From Marinobacter sp. SS13-12 (lineage in GTDB: Bacteria > Pseudomonadota > Gammaproteobacteria > Pseudomonadales > Oleiphilaceae), in the NCBI RefSeq assembly GCF_030227115.1, contig NZ_JASSUA010000003.1, forward strand, positions 248,001 to 312,000: DNA of 64,000 nucleotides. The letters run 5' to 3'. Under the pieces are notes generated by a model. That model saw nothing but the letters and a program-made list of their open reading frames with translations, was not told where the DNA came from and did not search any database. Position numbers and translations under genes: made by a program. How positions within the stretch are numbered: position 1 is the stretch's first letter; each line of letters opens with the position of its first letter. Below, piece after piece: positions 49,310 through 61,540 of this stretch.

Positions 49310-49647
49310 GCAGCGTAACGAACCTCGGACGCAGTGGCGTATTCGACTGGATGATCCAGCGCGTGACGGCCTACGTACTTGCTCTGTATACAATTTTTCT
49401 GTTCGGTTTCATGTTGACCTCTGACGTCAATTACGAAACCTGGTCCGCGCTTTTTGATCAGACCTGGTTCCGCATCTTTACCCTGCTCGCACTGCTGTCA
49501 ATCGGTGCGCATGCCTGGGTGGGGCTCTGGACAGTAACAACGGATTACATCAAGGCGACTCTGCCCCGGTTCCTGGTTCAGGCACTGTGTGGTTTGACAA
49601 TGTTCGTGTATGTAGTCTGGGGCATTCAGATTCTTTGGGGGCTTTAA
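49303..49647 (+). CDS. sdhD: Succinate dehydrogenase membrane anchor SdhD
   Basis: The second membrane anchor of complex II. The 114-residue product (starts MVSSVTNLGRSGVFDWMIQR) has three membrane helices: VTAYVLALYTIFLFGFML, RIFTLLALLSIGAHAWVGLW (with the conserved heme-side His) and ALCGLTMFVYVVWGIQILWG. It overlaps sdhC and is 3 nt from sdhA. Confidence 0.95.
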   Translation: MVSSVTNLGRSGVFDWMIQRVTAYVLALYTIFLFGFMLTSDVNYETWSALFDQTWFRIFTLLALLSIGAHAWVGLWTVTTDYIKATLPRFLVQALCGLTMFVYVVWGIQILWGL

Positions 49648-49650
49648 TTA

Positions 49651-51423
49651 ATGGCTAATATCAAGACCATGTCTTACGACGCGATTGTTATCGGTGGGGG
49701 CGGTGCCGGTATGCGTGCCGCCCTTCAACTGACCGAGTCCGGCGTCAATACTGCGTGTATCACCAAGGTGTTTCCAACACGTTCCCACACAGTGTCTGCC
49801 CAGGGCGGTATTACCTGTGCGATAGCCAGTGCCGATCCCAACGATGACTGGCGCTGGCACATGTACGACACCGTCAAGGGCTCTGACTACATTGCCGATC
49901 AGGATGCCGTCGAATACATGTGTTCGGTAGGCCCGCAGGCCGTTTTTGAGCTTGAGCACATGGGGCTGCCGTTCTCCCGTACCGAGCAGGGCCGTATCTA
50001 TCAGCGTCCGTTTGGCGGCCAGTCCAAAGGTCCGGACAACCCCACTCAGGCGGCGCGCACCTGTGCCGCTGCTGACCGTACCGGGCACGCATTGCTGCAC
50101 ACCCTGTATCAGGCAAACCTGAAAGGTGGCACAACGTTCCTGAACGAGTGGTACGCGGTTGACCTGGTCAAGAACAGCAAAGACGAAGTCGTCGGTGTTG
50201 TTGCGATTGAAATCGAAACCGGCGAAGTGGCTTACATCAAGGCCAAGGCAACGGTTCTGGCCACCGGCGGTGCGGGTCGCATTTACGCCTCTACCACCAA
50301 CGCCCTGATCAATACCGGCGACGGCATCGGCATGGCACTGCGTGCGGGCTTCCCGATGCAGGACATGGAGATGTGGCAGTTCCACCCCACCGGCATTCAC
50401 GGTGCAGGCACGCTGGTGACCGAAGGTTGCCGGGGTGAGGGTGGTTATCTGATCAACTCCGAGGGTGAGCGTTTCATGGAGCGGTATGCTCCCAACGCGA
50501 AAGACCTGGCTGGTCGTGACGTTGTCGCGCGTTCGATGGTCATAGAGATTCTTGAAGGCCGCGGCTGTGGCCCGGAGAAAGACCACGTTCTGCTGAAGCT
50601 GGATCATCTGGGTGAAGAAACCCTGAACCTGCGTCTGCCGGGTATCTGTGAGTTGTCACGTACCTTTGCACACGTGGACCCGGTCAAAGAGCCGGTTCCG
50701 GTTGTTCCGACCTGTCATTACATGATGGGCGGCATTCCAACCAACGTCGGCGGCCAGGCTCTGACTCAGGACGAAAGCGGTAAGGACAAGCCGATTCCGG
50801 GTCTGTTTGCCTGCGGCGAAGCGGCCTGTGTATCCGTACACGGCGCCAACCGCCTGGGTGGCAACTCGCTGCTTGACCTTGTGGTGTTTGGCCGTGCGGC
50901 TGGCCTGCATATTGAAGAACAGCTCCGTGGCGGCTTCGAGGTTGACGGCGCCAGCGAGCAGGACATCAAGAATGCCATGGCTCGCCTTGATCGCCTTAAC
51001 AGTGCGTCCGAAGGTGAAAGTGTTGCCGACGTTCGCAAGGACCTGCAGAGCTGCATGCAGCTGTACTTTGGCGTATTCCGTGATGGCAAGAGCATGGAAG
51101 AGGGGCTCAAGAAGCTGGAGGCGATCGGTGAGCGTGTTCGTAACACCAGGCTGGCCGATACCAGTAACGCCTTCAACACCGCTCGTATCGAAGCGCTTGA
51201 ACTCGATAATCTTTTCGAAGTGGCTCAGGCTACCGCCATTTCCGCGTTTGAACGTAAGGAAAGCCGCGGCGCCCACGCCCGTAACGACTTTACCGAGCGT
51301 GACGATGAGAACTGGCTCAAGCACTCTATGTATTACCCGGTAGACAAGCGTGTCGGTAAGCGTGATGTGAATTTTGCGCCGAAGACAGTTGACACGTTTG
51401 AGCCGAAGGTCCGGACTTACTGA
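49651..51423 (+). CDS. sdhA: Succinate dehydrogenase flavoprotein subunit SdhA
   Basis: SdhA oxidises succinate to fumarate with covalently bound FAD. The 590-residue protein has the FAD Rossmann motif [17 protein letters not shown], the FAD-linking His in [11 protein letters not shown] (near residue 45), the substrate site [20 protein letters not shown] and [19 protein letters not shown], and an active C-terminal domain. It sits between sdhD and sdhB in the operon. Confidence 0.99.
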   Translation: MANIKTMSYDAIVIGGGGAGMRAALQLTESGVNTACITKVFPTRSHTVSAQGGITCAIASADPNDDWRWHMYDTVKGSDYIADQDAVEYMCSVGPQAVFELEHMGLPFSRTEQGRIYQRPFGGQSKGPDNPTQAARTCAAADRTGHALLHTLYQANLKGGTTFLNEWYAVDLVKNSKDEVVGVVAIEIETGEVAYIKAKATVLATGGAGRIYASTTNALINTGDGIGMALRAGFPMQDMEMWQFHPTGIHGAGTLVTEGCRGEGGYLINSEGERFMERYAPNAKDLAGRDVVARSMVIEILEGRGCGPEKDHVLLKLDHLGEETLNLRLPGICELSRTFAHVDPVKEPVPVVPTCHYMMGGIPTNVGGQALTQDESGKDKPIPGLFACGEAACVSVHGANRLGGNSLLDLVVFGRAAGLHIEEQLRGGFEVDGASEQDIKNAMARLDRLNSASEGESVADVRKDLQSCMQLYFGVFRDGKSMEEGLKKLEAIGERVRNTRLADTSNAFNTARIEALELDNLFEVAQATAISAFERKESRGAHARNDFTERDDENWLKHSMYYPVDKRVGKRDVNFAPKTVDTFEPKVRTY

Positions 51424-51436
51424 GGGGGACGTCGAA

Positions 51437-52141
51437 ATGTTAGTGAGCCTTTATCGTTATAACCCGGAAACCGACAGCGCGCCTTACATGCAGGACGTGG
51501 AAGTCGAGGTTCCGGAAGGCAAGGACCTGATGGTCCTTGATGTGCTGAACCTCATTAAAGAGCGCGATCCTTCAATGGCCTACCGTCGTTCCTGCCGTGA
51601 GGGTGTTTGTGGCTCTGATGGCATGAACATGAATGGCAAGAACGGTCTTGCCTGCATCACTCCGATGTCGGAAGTGGTCAAGAACAACAAGCTGGTTCTG
51701 CGTCCGTTGCCCGGGCTGCCGGTCATTCGGGATCTGGTGGTCGACATGAGTCTTTTCTACAAACAGTATGAAAAGGTCATGCCGTACCTGGTCAACGACA
51801 ATCCGGCACCTGCCATTGAACGTTACCAGTCTCCTGAAGACCGGGAAAAGCTGGATGGCCTGTACGAGTGTATTCTCTGTGCCTGCTGTTCCACGGCCTG
51901 TCCGTCGTTCTGGTGGAATCCGGACAAGTTCATCGGCCCTGCCGGCCTGCTCCAGGCCTACCGCTTCCTGGCGGACAGCCGCGATACGGCTCAGGAAGAA
52001 CGGCTTGCCAATCTGGATGACCCATTCAGCGTATTCCGCTGCCGCGGCATCATGAACTGTGTCAGTGTCTGTCCCAAAGGCCTGAACCCCACAAGGGCAA
52101 TCGGCCATATCCGCAATCTTCTGCTTCAGCGGGCGACGTAA
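51437..52141 (+). CDS. sdhB: Succinate dehydrogenase iron-sulfur subunit SdhB
   Basis: SdhB carries electrons from FAD to ubiquinone through three Fe-S clusters. From MLVSLYRYNPETDSAPYMQD (51437, GAGGGGGA upstream; a start inside sdhA is rejected) it has 234 residues. Cluster ligands: [2Fe-2S] in SCREGVCGSDGMNM and NGLAC, [4Fe-4S]/[3Fe-4S] in CILCACCSTACPSFWW and CRGIMNCVSVCPKGLNP. It needs Fe-S biogenesis, relevant to the incomplete isc locus. Confidence 0.98.
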   Translation: MLVSLYRYNPETDSAPYMQDVEVEVPEGKDLMVLDVLNLIKERDPSMAYRRSCREGVCGSDGMNMNGKNGLACITPMSEVVKNNKLVLRPLPGLPVIRDLVVDMSLFYKQYEKVMPYLVNDNPAPAIERYQSPEDREKLDGLYECILCACCSTACPSFWWNPDKFIGPAGLLQAYRFLADSRDTAQEERLANLDDPFSVFRCRGIMNCVSVCPKGLNPTRAIGHIRNLLLQRAT

Positions 52142-52192
52142 GCAGAATCTGGCACACGCGCTATACTGTGCTGACAAGCTCGGCACCCGGTA

Positions 52193-52216
52193 GGGCCCGC
52201 AACGAGGCGGGCCCTT
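52193..52216 (+). terminator. Hairpin after sdhB
   Basis: GGGCCCGC and GCGGGCCC form an 8-bp GC stem with a 6-nt loop, then TTCAACC. The T tract is very short, so it may be partial, allowing some read-through into suc, or act as an RNA-stability element. Confidence 0.5.
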
Positions 52217-52273
52217 CAACCAAAGGCTTATAGTCAAAAGTCTTAGCAGGGTGCACACTACGCAGGCCGTGAC

Positions 52274-52314
52274 GGGAACTTATAAAGTTCCCCCGCGGCT
52301 TTGCTGAGTATAAT
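52274..52314 (+). promoter_or_regulatory. sucA promoter with a perfect operator-like dyad
   Basis: GGGAACTTATAAAGTTCCC (52274-52292) is an inverted repeat with 8-bp arms. A perfect TATAAT follows at 52309-52314, so the dyad centres about 38 bp before the expected start and covers the poor -35 region. This suggests an activator or repressor site. The sucA ATG is 137 nt further on. The 309-nt sdhB-sucA gap contains this and the upstream hairpin. Confidence 0.6.
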
Positions 52315-52450
52315 AACCACCGGGGAACGGAAAACATCCTTGTTGGGTGTGGTGGCCACAGTCGATCCCGTAAAAACCCGTATTGACTCAGATTTACCCC
52401 TGGCCGACCATAGCCAGCTCCCCGCACCAGCCCAAGGTGAGCTATTCAAA

Positions 52451-55288
52451 ATGCACGAAAGCATAATGGAGCAGTTATGGCAGACTTCCCACCTCCAAGG
52501 TGGAAATCTTGCCTATGTTGAACAGCTTTTCGAAACCTACCTGACAGACCCCAATGCCATTCCAGAAGAGTGGCGCAGCTACTTCGATAAACTTCCCAGT
52601 GTGGATGGCTACAAAGGCCGCGATATAGATCACTCATCTATACGTCAACAGTTCGAGCACATTTCCCGTAATCAGCGTTTCCTTGCCTCCAGCGGTGTGC
52701 CTGCCAGCGCAACGTCGGATGCGGACAAGAAGCAGATTCGTGTACTCCAGCTGATCAACGCCTTTCGTTTCCGTGGCCATCAGGAAGCCAAGCTTGACCC
52801 TCTCGGGGTCTGGAAGCGTCCCCAGGTGGAAGACCTCGACCCCTCGTTCCATGAGCTCTCCGAGGCGGATTACGACCTTGAGTTCCAGACCGGCTCTCTG
52901 AACTTCGGTTCCGAGACCATGAAGCTCAAAGACATTGTGGGTGGTCTGCGCGAGACTTACTGTGGAAGTATTGGCGCCGAGTACATGCACGTCGTGGATA
53001 CGCGGATCAAACGCTGGTTCCAGCAACGGATGGAACCGGTTCGTTCCCGGCCCAACTACGAGGCCGGTACCCGCAAACACCTTCTGGAGCGTCTCACGGC
53101 TGCAGAGGGCCTGGAGAAGTATCTGGGTTCCCGCTATCCGGGCGTGAAGCGTTTTGGCCTTGAAGGTGCCGAAACTCTCATCCCCTGCCTTGATGAGCTT
53201 ATCCAGCGGGCGGGTAGCTATGGTGCCAAGGAGATCGTGCTGGGCATGGCACACCGTGGCCGCCTGAACGTTCTGGTAAACACCCTCGGCAAAAACCCGA
53301 AAGAACTGTTTGACGAATTCGAGGGCAAGAAGCTCGCGGATTCCGGCTCCGGTGACGTCAAATACCACCAGGGTTTTTCATCCAACGTGATGACTGAAGG
53401 TGGTGAAATCCACTTGGCGCTGGCGTTTAACCCGTCACACCTGGAAATAGTCTCGCCAGTGGTTGTGGGTTCTGTTCGTGCCCGCCAGACCCGTCGTGAA
53501 GATCCCAACGGCACCCAGTGTGTACCCATTATCATGCACGGTGACGCAGCCTTTGCAGGGCAGGGCGTGGTCATGGAAACCTTCCAGATGTCCCAGACCA
53601 GGGGCTACGGTGTTGGTGGTACCATCCATATCGTCATTAACAACCAGGTCGGTTTCACCACCAGCAAACAGGAAGATGCCCGCTCTACGGAATACTGTAC
53701 CGATGTGGCCAAGATGGTTCAGGCCCCGATTCTGCACGTGAATGCGGATGATCCTGAAGCGGTCATGTTTGTGACCCAGATGGCCATGGATTATCGTCAT
53801 GAATTCAAGAATGACGTAGTCATTGACCTGGTCTGCTATCGCCGCCGTGGCCACAACGAGGCGGATGAGCCGGCTGCTACCCAGCCGGTGATGTATGACA
53901 AGATTCGCAAGCTGACAACGACTCGTAACCTCTACGCTGAAAAGCTGGTGGCGGACGGAATTATTACCGAGGAAGAGTCCAAGCAGATCGAACTGGATTA
54001 CCGTGACGAGCTGGACAAGGGCGACCATGTGGTCAAGGCGCTGGTCAAGGAGCCTAACAAGGAGCTGTACGTAGACTGGACCCCCTATCTGGGCCACGAA
54101 TGGACAGCGAAGTGCAAATCCAGTGTTGCTCTGAAGACGATCCAGAAGCTTGGCAAAAAGCTGACCCACGTGCCCGAGGGCTTCAGCATTCAGCGCCAGG
54201 TATCCAAGATCATCACTGATCGCGAGAAGATGACAGCCGGCGCACTGCCCATCAATTGGGGCTATGGCGAGATCATGGCCTACGCCACGCTGATCAATGA
54301 AGGGCACCCGGTCCGTATTACCGGGCAGGACGTAGGGCGCGGTACCTTCTCTCACCGTCATGCGGTGCTGCACAACCAGAAGGACGGCTCGACCCATATT
54401 GCCCTGGAGCATCTGGCCGAGGATCAGCCCGATTTCGAGATCTATGACTCGCTGCTGTCCGAAGAAGCCGTAATGGCGTTCGAATACGGTTATTCCACCA
54501 CGGCTCCGAGTGGCCTGGTAGTCTGGGAAGCCCAGTTCGGCGACTTCGCCAACGGCGCCCAGGTGGTAATAGACCAGTTCCTGACCAGCGGCGAGCACAA
54601 ATGGGGTCGCCTGTGTGGTCTGACCCTGCTGCTGCCTCATGGTTATGAAGGCCAGGGGCCGGAGCACAGCTCAGCTCGCCTTGAGCGCTTCCTTCAGCTT
54701 TCTGCCGAGCACAATATCCAGGTGTGTGTACCGACAACTCCGTCGCAGGTTTTTCACATGCTGCGTCGTCAGGTCAAGCGTCCATTGCGCAAGCCGTTGG
54801 TAGCCATTACGCCGAAGAGTCTGTTGCGGCATAAAGAGGCGACCTCGGATCTTGAGGATCTGACCTCTGGTACCTTCAAAACGGTGCTGCCCGAGAAAGA
54901 GCCCTCTGATCCCAAGAAGGTTGATCGCCTGATTCTTTGCAGCGGCAAGGTATACTTCGACCTGCTTGAGCGTAAGAAGGCTGACGAGCGGAATGATGTT
55001 GCCATTGTTCGTATCGAGCAGCTGTATCCGTTCCCGGGAGATGATCTGGACGAGCTTCTGGCCTTGTATCCCAAGCTCAAGCATGTCGTCTGGTGCCAGG
55101 AAGAGCCCATGAACCAGGGTGCCTGGTACTGTAGCCAACACCATATGCGTAATGCGCTGCATCGCAAAAACCCGAAGTTGTATCTTCAGTACGCCGGTCG
55201 TGATGCTTCTGCTGCTCCGGCTTGTGGACACATGTCAGTCCACATTGAAGAGCAGAAAAAACTGGTTAACGACGCGTTTGAAATCTGA
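52451..55288 (+). CDS. sucA: 2-oxoglutarate dehydrogenase E1 component
   Basis: SucA is the thiamine-diphosphate E1 that decarboxylates 2-oxoglutarate and succinylates lipoyl-SucB. From MHESIMEQLWQTSHLQGGNL (52451, AAGGTGAG upstream) it has 945 residues. The ORF is open 50 codons upstream but across the promoter. Motifs: LGMAHRGRLNVLVNTLGK, the ThDP site VMHGDAAFAGQGVVMETFQM-type region and INNQVGFTTS, and GQDVGRGTFSHRHAVLHNQ. First gene of sucAB-lpd-sucCD. Confidence 0.98.
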   Translation: MHESIMEQLWQTSHLQGGNLAYVEQLFETYLTDPNAIPEEWRSYFDKLPSVDGYKGRDIDHSSIRQQFEHISRNQRFLASSGVPASATSDADKKQIRVLQLINAFRFRGHQEAKLDPLGVWKRPQVEDLDPSFHELSEADYDLEFQTGSLNFGSETMKLKDIVGGLRETYCGSIGAEYMHVVDTRIKRWFQQRMEPVRSRPNYEAGTRKHLLERLTAAEGLEKYLGSRYPGVKRFGLEGAETLIPCLDELIQRAGSYGAKEIVLGMAHRGRLNVLVNTLGKNPKELFDEFEGKKLADSGSGDVKYHQGFSSNVMTEGGEIHLALAFNPSHLEIVSPVVVGSVRARQTRREDPNGTQCVPIIMHGDAAFAGQGVVMETFQMSQTRGYGVGGTIHIVINNQVGFTTSKQEDARSTEYCTDVAKMVQAPILHVNADDPEAVMFVTQMAMDYRHEFKNDVVIDLVCYRRRGHNEADEPAATQPVMYDKIRKLTTTRNLYAEKLVADGIITEEESKQIELDYRDELDKGDHVVKALVKEPNKELYVDWTPYLGHEWTAKCKSSVALKTIQKLGKKLTHVPEGFSIQRQVSKIITDREKMTAGALPINWGYGEIMAYATLINEGHPVRITGQDVGRGTFSHRHAVLHNQKDGSTHIALEHLAEDQPDFEIYDSLLSEEAVMAFEYGYSTTAPSGLVVWEAQFGDFANGAQVVIDQFLTSGEHKWGRLCGLTLLLPHGYEGQGPEHSSARLERFLQLSAEHNIQVCVPTTPSQVFHMLRRQVKRPLRKPLVAITPKSLLRHKEATSDLEDLTSGTFKTVLPEKEPSDPKKVDRLILCSGKVYFDLLERKKADERNDVAIVRIEQLYPFPGDDLDELLALYPKLKHVVWCQEEPMNQGAWYCSQHHMRNALHRKNPKLYLQYAGRDASAAPACGHMSVHIEEQKKLVNDAFEI

Positions 55289-55313
55289 CGAGCTACCGAA
55301 CTAAGGACCCGAG

Positions 55314-56564
55314 ATGTCAACTGAAATAAAAGCCCCCGTATTCCCAGAGTCGGTCGCAGAAGGCACTGTCGCGACCTGGCACAAACAGCCTGGCGAAGCC
55401 TGTTCACGTGACGAGCTGATTGTCGATATTGAAACCGACAAGGTTGTGCTCGAAGTGGTTGCTCCGGCTGATGGTGTTATTGAGGAAATACTAAAGGGCG
55501 AAGGCGACACCGTAGAAAGCGGTGAGGTGGTCGGCAAGTTCAAGGAAGGCGCCGCTGGCGAATCAAAGCCTGCCGCCAAGGATGAAGGCAAGAAAGAGGA
55601 AGGCAAGAAGGATGAGGCGGCTGAAACATCGTCTGAAACCACTGCCCAATCTTCTGGCGAAGCCATTCTTAGCCCGGCTGCCCGCAAGCTGGCAGAAGAG
55701 AACGACATCAAGCCGGAGGCCGTTGAAGGTACTGGAAAAGATGGTCGTGTTACCAAGGAAGATGTTCAGAATCATATAGATGCTGGCAAGTCTTCAGGTG
55801 CCACTTCAGCTCCTTCGGCCAAGCCTGCCGGTGATATGCCCCAGGTGGACGTAGGCTCCGGTGAGCGCCCTGAAAAGCGTGTGCCGATGACCCGTCTGCG
55901 CGCGAGCATTGCCAAGCGTCTGGTCAATGCCCAGCAAACCGCCGCCATGCTTACTACGTTCAACGAAGTGAACATGGGGCCGGTCATGGAGCTGCGCAAG
56001 CAGTACAAGGAAAGCTTCGAGAAGCGTCACGGAGTCAAGCTTGGCTTCATGTCGTTCTTTACGAAAGCCGCCACCGAGGCTCTGAAGCGTTTCCCTGCCG
56101 TGAATGCCTCTATCGACGGTAACGACATGGTTTACCATGGCTATCAGGATATCGGTATTGCCGTTTCAAGCGACCGTGGCCTGGTTGTCCCTGTCTTGCG
56201 CGACACTGATGCACTTGGCCTTGCGGGTATCGAAAAGAAGATTGTTGAGTACGGTACCAAGGCCAAAGAAGGCAAGCTTGGCATCGAAGAGATGACCGGT
56301 GGCACCTTCACCATTACCAACGGTGGTATTTTTGGATCATTGATTTCCACGCCGATCCTGAATCCGCCACAGACAGCCATTCTGGGCATGCACAAGATCC
56401 AGGAGCGGCCGATGGCGGTGAACGGCAAGGTGGAAATTCAGCCGATGATGTATCTGGCTCTTTCCTATGACCACCGCATGATCGATGGCAAGGAAGCGGT
56501 ACAGTTCCTGGTGGCCATCAAGGAAATGCTTGAGGATCCGGCGCGCATTCTGCTGGACGTCTGA
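55314..56564 (+). CDS. sucB: Dihydrolipoyllysine succinyltransferase (E2) of 2-oxoglutarate dehydrogenase
   Basis: SucB is the E2 core. The 416-residue protein has one lipoyl domain (1-75; lipoylated K43 in [11 protein letters not shown]), a Lys/Glu/Ala-rich flexible linker (about 80-120), the peripheral subunit-binding domain ([19 protein letters not shown]), a second linker, and the catalytic domain with the active-site His in [15 protein letters not shown]. 25 nt after sucA. Confidence 0.98.
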   Translation: MSTEIKAPVFPESVAEGTVATWHKQPGEACSRDELIVDIETDKVVLEVVAPADGVIEEILKGEGDTVESGEVVGKFKEGAAGESKPAAKDEGKKEEGKKDEAAETSSETTAQSSGEAILSPAARKLAEENDIKPEAVEGTGKDGRVTKEDVQNHIDAGKSSGATSAPSAKPAGDMPQVDVGSGERPEKRVPMTRLRASIAKRLVNAQQTAAMLTTFNEVNMGPVMELRKQYKESFEKRHGVKLGFMSFFTKAATEALKRFPAVNASIDGNDMVYHGYQDIGIAVSSDRGLVVPVLRDTDALGLAGIEKKIVEYGTKAKEGKLGIEEMTGGTFTITNGGIFGSLISTPILNPPQTAILGMHKIQERPMAVNGKVEIQPMMYLALSYDHRMIDGKEAVQFLVAIKEMLEDPARILLDV

Positions 56565-56596
56565 GCCGACACTTAACGAATTGGAAAACGGGATAA

Positions 56597-58039
<1,443 letters not shown>

Positions 58040-58075
58040 CGCAAACCAGGAATTTTTTAATTCGGGACATTGACT

Positions 58076-59242
58076 ATGAATTTGCATGAATATCAGGGCA
58101 AACAGCTGTTCGCTGAATATGGCCTGCCAGTATCCAAGGGCATTGCCTGCGATACCCCCAAGGAAGCAGTGGCTGCTGCTGACGAAATCGGCGGCGACGC
58201 CTGGGTTGTAAAGGCCCAGGTACACGCTGGTGGCCGCGGCAAAGCCGGCGGCGTAAAGCTGGTAAAGAGCAAGGATGAGATCCGTGCCTTCGCAGAAAAC
58301 TGGCTCGGCAAGAACCTGGTGACCTACCAGACTGACGAGAACGGCCAGCCGGTCAGCAAGATTCTTGTTGAGTCCCTTACCGATATCGACCAGGAACTGT
58401 ACCTGGGCGCGGTTGTTGATCGCGGTAGCCGTCGTATCGTGTTCATGGCGTCCACCGAGGGTGGTGTCGAGATCGAGAAAGTGGCTGAAGAAACCCCGGA
58501 GAAGATCCTGCGGGCCGAAGTTGATCCACTGGTAGGCGCACAGCCTTACCAGGGCCGCGAACTGGCGTTCAAGCTGGGCCTGGAAGGCAAGCAGATTGGC
58601 CAGTTCACCAAGATTTTCCTGGGCCTGGCAAAGCTGTTTGAAGACCGCGACCTGGCGCTGCTGGAAATCAACCCGCTGGTCATTACACCGGCCGGTGATC
58701 TGCACTGCCTGGATGCCAAGATCGGCGTTGACGGCAACGCGCTTTATCGCCAGAAGAAGATCCACGAGATGCACGATCCCTCCCAGGAAGATTCCCGGGA
58801 AGCGGAAGCGGCAAAGTGGGAGCTCAACTACGTAGCGCTGGACGGCAACATTGGTTGCATGGTTAACGGCGCTGGTCTGGCCATGGGTACCATGGACATC
58901 ATCAAGCTGTCCGGCGGCCAGCCTGCCAACTTCCTGGACGTAGGCGGCGGGGCGACCAAAGAGCGCGTTTCCGAAGCGTTCAAGATCATTCTTTCTGACA
59001 CCAACGTCAAGGCGGTTCTGGTTAACATCTTTGGCGGCATTGTTCGCTGTGACATGATTGCCGAGGGCATTATCGGTGCCGTGAAAGACGTCGGCGTCAA
59101 GGTTCCTGTGGTTGTGCGTCTGGAAGGTAACAATGCCGATAAGGGCACAAAAGTACTCGCCGACAGTGGCCTGAACATCATCGCTGCCACCAGTCTGTCC
59201 GATGCGGCAGAGCAAGTCGTTAAAGCCGCGGGGGGTAAATAA
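58076..59242 (+). CDS. sucC: Succinyl-CoA synthetase beta subunit
   Basis: SucC binds the nucleotide in the ATP-grasp domain. From [20 protein letters not shown] (58076) it has 388 residues, exactly the E. coli length; an alternative TTG two codons upstream is rejected. Motifs: [33 protein letters not shown], and [18 protein letters not shown]. Overlaps sucD (TAATG). Confidence 0.98.
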   Translation: MNLHEYQGKQLFAEYGLPVSKGIACDTPKEAVAAADEIGGDAWVVKAQVHAGGRGKAGGVKLVKSKDEIRAFAENWLGKNLVTYQTDENGQPVSKILVESLTDIDQELYLGAVVDRGSRRIVFMASTEGGVEIEKVAEETPEKILRAEVDPLVGAQPYQGRELAFKLGLEGKQIGQFTKIFLGLAKLFEDRDLALLEINPLVITPAGDLHCLDAKIGVDGNALYRQKKIHEMHDPSQEDSREAEAAKWELNYVALDGNIGCMVNGAGLAMGTMDIIKLSGGQPANFLDVGGGATKERVSEAFKIILSDTNVKAVLVNIFGGIVRCDMIAEGIIGAVKDVGVKVPVVVRLEGNNADKGTKVLADSGLNIIAATSLSDAAEQVVKAAGGK

Positions 59243-60114
59243 TGAGCATCCTGATCAACAAAGACACCAAAGTTATCTGCCAGGGCTTTACCGGCGCGCA
59301 GGGTACTTTCCATTCTGAGCAGGCCATTGAGTACGGTACCAAAATGGTAGGCGGCGTCAGCCCCGGAAAGGGCGGCACCGAGCATCTTGGTCTGCCGGTG
59401 TTCAACACCGTGCGTGAAGCGGTCGAGAAGACCGGTGCAGAAGCCACCGTTATTTATGTACCGGCTCCGTTCTGCAAAGACGCCATCATCGAAGCCGCGG
59501 ACGCTGGCATCGAGCTGATTGTGTGCATCACCGAGGGTATCCCGACCATCGACATGCTCTATGCAAAAGAGTATGTGGATCGCAAAGGCGTTCGCATGAT
59601 CGGGCCGAACTGCCCGGGTGTGATCACGCCGGGTGAGAGCAAGATCGGTATCATGCCGGGCCATATTCATAAGCCGGGCAAAGTGGGCATTGTGTCCCGC
59701 TCAGGTACCCTGACTTACGAAGCGGTCAAGCAGACCACGGACTTCGGCTACGGTCAGTCCAGCTGTGTTGGTATCGGTGGTGACCCGATTCCGGGCTCCA
59801 ACTTCATCGATATCCTGCAACTGCTGCAGGACGACCCGCAGACCGAGGCCATCGTGATGATCGGCGAGATCGGTGGTACCGCCGAGGAAGAAGCCGCTGC
59901 CTTCATCAAGGAAAATGTCACCAAGCCAGTGGTTGCCTACATCGCTGGTGTGACAGCGCCTCCTGGCAAGCGTATGGGCCACGCCGGTGCGATCATCTCC
60001 GGTGGTAAGGGTACGGCAGACGAGAAGTTTGCTGCCCTGAACGACGCCGGTGTCAAGACCGTGCGTAGCCTGGCCGAAATTGGCAAGGCGCTGAAAGAAG
60101 TGACTGGCTGGTAA
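59242..60114 (+). CDS. sucD: Succinyl-CoA synthetase alpha subunit
   Basis: SucD binds CoA and carries the phosphohistidine. The 290-residue protein has [19 protein letters not shown], the CoA-binding [20 protein letters not shown], and the active-site His in [18 protein letters not shown]. Translationally coupled to sucC, last gene of the block; a strong terminator follows. Confidence 0.98.
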   Translation: MSILINKDTKVICQGFTGAQGTFHSEQAIEYGTKMVGGVSPGKGGTEHLGLPVFNTVREAVEKTGAEATVIYVPAPFCKDAIIEAADAGIELIVCITEGIPTIDMLYAKEYVDRKGVRMIGPNCPGVITPGESKIGIMPGHIHKPGKVGIVSRSGTLTYEAVKQTTDFGYGQSSCVGIGGDPIPGSNFIDILQLLQDDPQTEAIVMIGEIGGTAEEEAAAFIKENVTKPVVAYIAGVTAPPGKRMGHAGAIISGGKGTADEKFAALNDAGVKTVRSLAEIGKALKEVTGW

Positions 60115-60132
60115 AATACCGCCGGTTCAAAG

Positions 60133-60175
60133 AAAGCCCCCGGGTCTGCCTTGCGGACTGCCGGGGGCTTTTTGT
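60133..60175 (+). terminator. Terminator of the sdh-suc block
   Basis: AAAGCCCCCGG and CCGGGGGCTTT form an 11-bp stem with a 17-nt loop, followed by TTGTTTTC. It ends the suc operon 18 nt after sucD. Confidence 0.92.
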
Positions 60176-60296
60176 TTTCAGCCACCGGTGGCAGGTTTTT
60201 GAAAGGTACCTTAACGCCGGGGGGCACATAAGACTATAATGCCCGGTCAGCCTGCAATATGATGGCTGTTTCCTATAAACAGAAGGAGTTCATGCT

Positions 60297-61511
60297 TTGA
60301 GTTCTGTCGATTCCCAGCAACGGATTTTGTCCGGCATGCGTCCCACCGGCAAGTTGCACCTTGGCCATTATCACGGTGTTCTGAAGAACTGGGTAAAACT
60401 CCAGCATGAATTCGAGTGCTTCTTCTTTGTCGCGGACTGGCACGCGCTGACCACAAACTACGACGATCCCAGCGGTATCCAGGAGAGCGTCTGGGATATG
60501 GTGATTGACTGGCTGGCGGCGGGTGTTAACCCAGGTTCGTCCACCCTGTTCATCCAGTCCAAGGTGCCAGAGCATGCCGAACTGCACCTGCTGCTGTCGA
60601 TGATCACACCTCTGGGCTGGCTTGAGCGTATCCCCACCTACAAGGATCAGCAGGAAAAGCTGCGGGAGAAAGACCTGGCCACCTATGGTTTCCTGGGTTA
60701 CCCGTTGCTGCAGAGCGCCGACATTCTCATGTACCGGGCAGGGCGGGTGCCGGTAGGCGCGGACCAGGTATCCCACGTGGAGATCACCCGGGAAATTGCC
60801 CGTCGCTTCAATCACCTCTATGGTCGTGAACCGGGGTTCGAGGAGCAGGCGGAGGGCGCCATCGTCAAGATGGGCAAGAAGAATGCAAAGCTCTACCGCA
60901 CTCTGAAGAAGCGCTACCAGGAAGAAGGCGATATGGAGGCGCTGGAAACTGCCAGGGCCCTGCTCAAGGAACAGCAGAATATCTCCCTGGGAGATCGCGA
61001 GCGGCTTTACGGCTACATTGAAGGCGGCGGCAAGGTGATCCTTCCGGAGCCTCAGCCATTGTTGACACCGGAATCGAAGATGCCGGGTCTGGATGGCCAG
61101 AAGATGTCCAAGTCCTACAACAACTACATCGGCCTGCGAGAGGACCCGGACAGCGTTGCCCAGAAGGTCCGCACCATGCAGACCGACCCGCAGCGTGTGC
61201 GCCGGACGGATCCGGGCGAACCGGAAAAGTGCCCGGTGTGGGGACTGCACAAAGTGTATTCCGATACGGATACCCAGGAATGGGTGCAAACCGGATGCCG
61301 CAGCGCGGGCATTGGCTGCCTGGAATGCAAGAAGCCACTGATTGATTCGATTATCGAGGAGCAGCGCCCGCTGCATGAGCGTGCCCGGGAGTATGAGAGC
61401 AATCCGGACCTGGTTCACGCCATTATTGAAGAAGGCTGTGAGCATGCCCGGGACGCGGCGCGGGATACCCTGGAGGAAGTCCGTGCGGCCATGGGGCTGA
61501 GCTACCGCTGA
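60297..61511 (+). CDS. trpS: Tryptophanyl-tRNA synthetase
   Basis: TrpS charges tRNA-Trp. TTG start at 60297 with AAGGAG at 60283-60288 (8-nt gap); the next in-frame Met is inside the ATP-binding region. The HIGH-type motif is HLGHYHG near residue 21, the KMSKS motif is QKMSKSYNN. At 404 residues it is the long form seen in pseudomonads, with an extra helical stretch of about 60 residues (about 180-260) compared with the 334-residue E. coli enzyme. An ATG-CTT-TGA micro-frame overlaps the start. Confidence 0.96.
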   Translation: MSSVDSQQRILSGMRPTGKLHLGHYHGVLKNWVKLQHEFECFFFVADWHALTTNYDDPSGIQESVWDMVIDWLAAGVNPGSSTLFIQSKVPEHAELHLLLSMITPLGWLERIPTYKDQQEKLREKDLATYGFLGYPLLQSADILMYRAGRVPVGADQVSHVEITREIARRFNHLYGREPGFEEQAEGAIVKMGKKNAKLYRTLKKRYQEEGDMEALETARALLKEQQNISLGDRERLYGYIEGGGKVILPEPQPLLTPESKMPGLDGQKMSKSYNNYIGLREDPDSVAQKVRTMQTDPQRVRRTDPGEPEKCPVWGLHKVYSDTDTQEWVQTGCRSAGIGCLECKKPLIDSIIEEQRPLHERAREYESNPDLVHAIIEEGCEHARDAARDTLEEVRAAMGLSYR

Positions 61512-61540
61512 GCATCGGTGATGACGACTCTGGAGACACC

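Noticed and set aside
52301..52450. In-frame 50-codon extension upstream of sucA
   Set aside because: It crosses the TATAAT promoter, lacks a ribosome-binding site, and the normal SucA N-terminus begins at 52451.
53435..54667. 410-codon antisense frame opposite sucA
   Set aside because: Shadow of SucA; compositionally biased and without known motifs.
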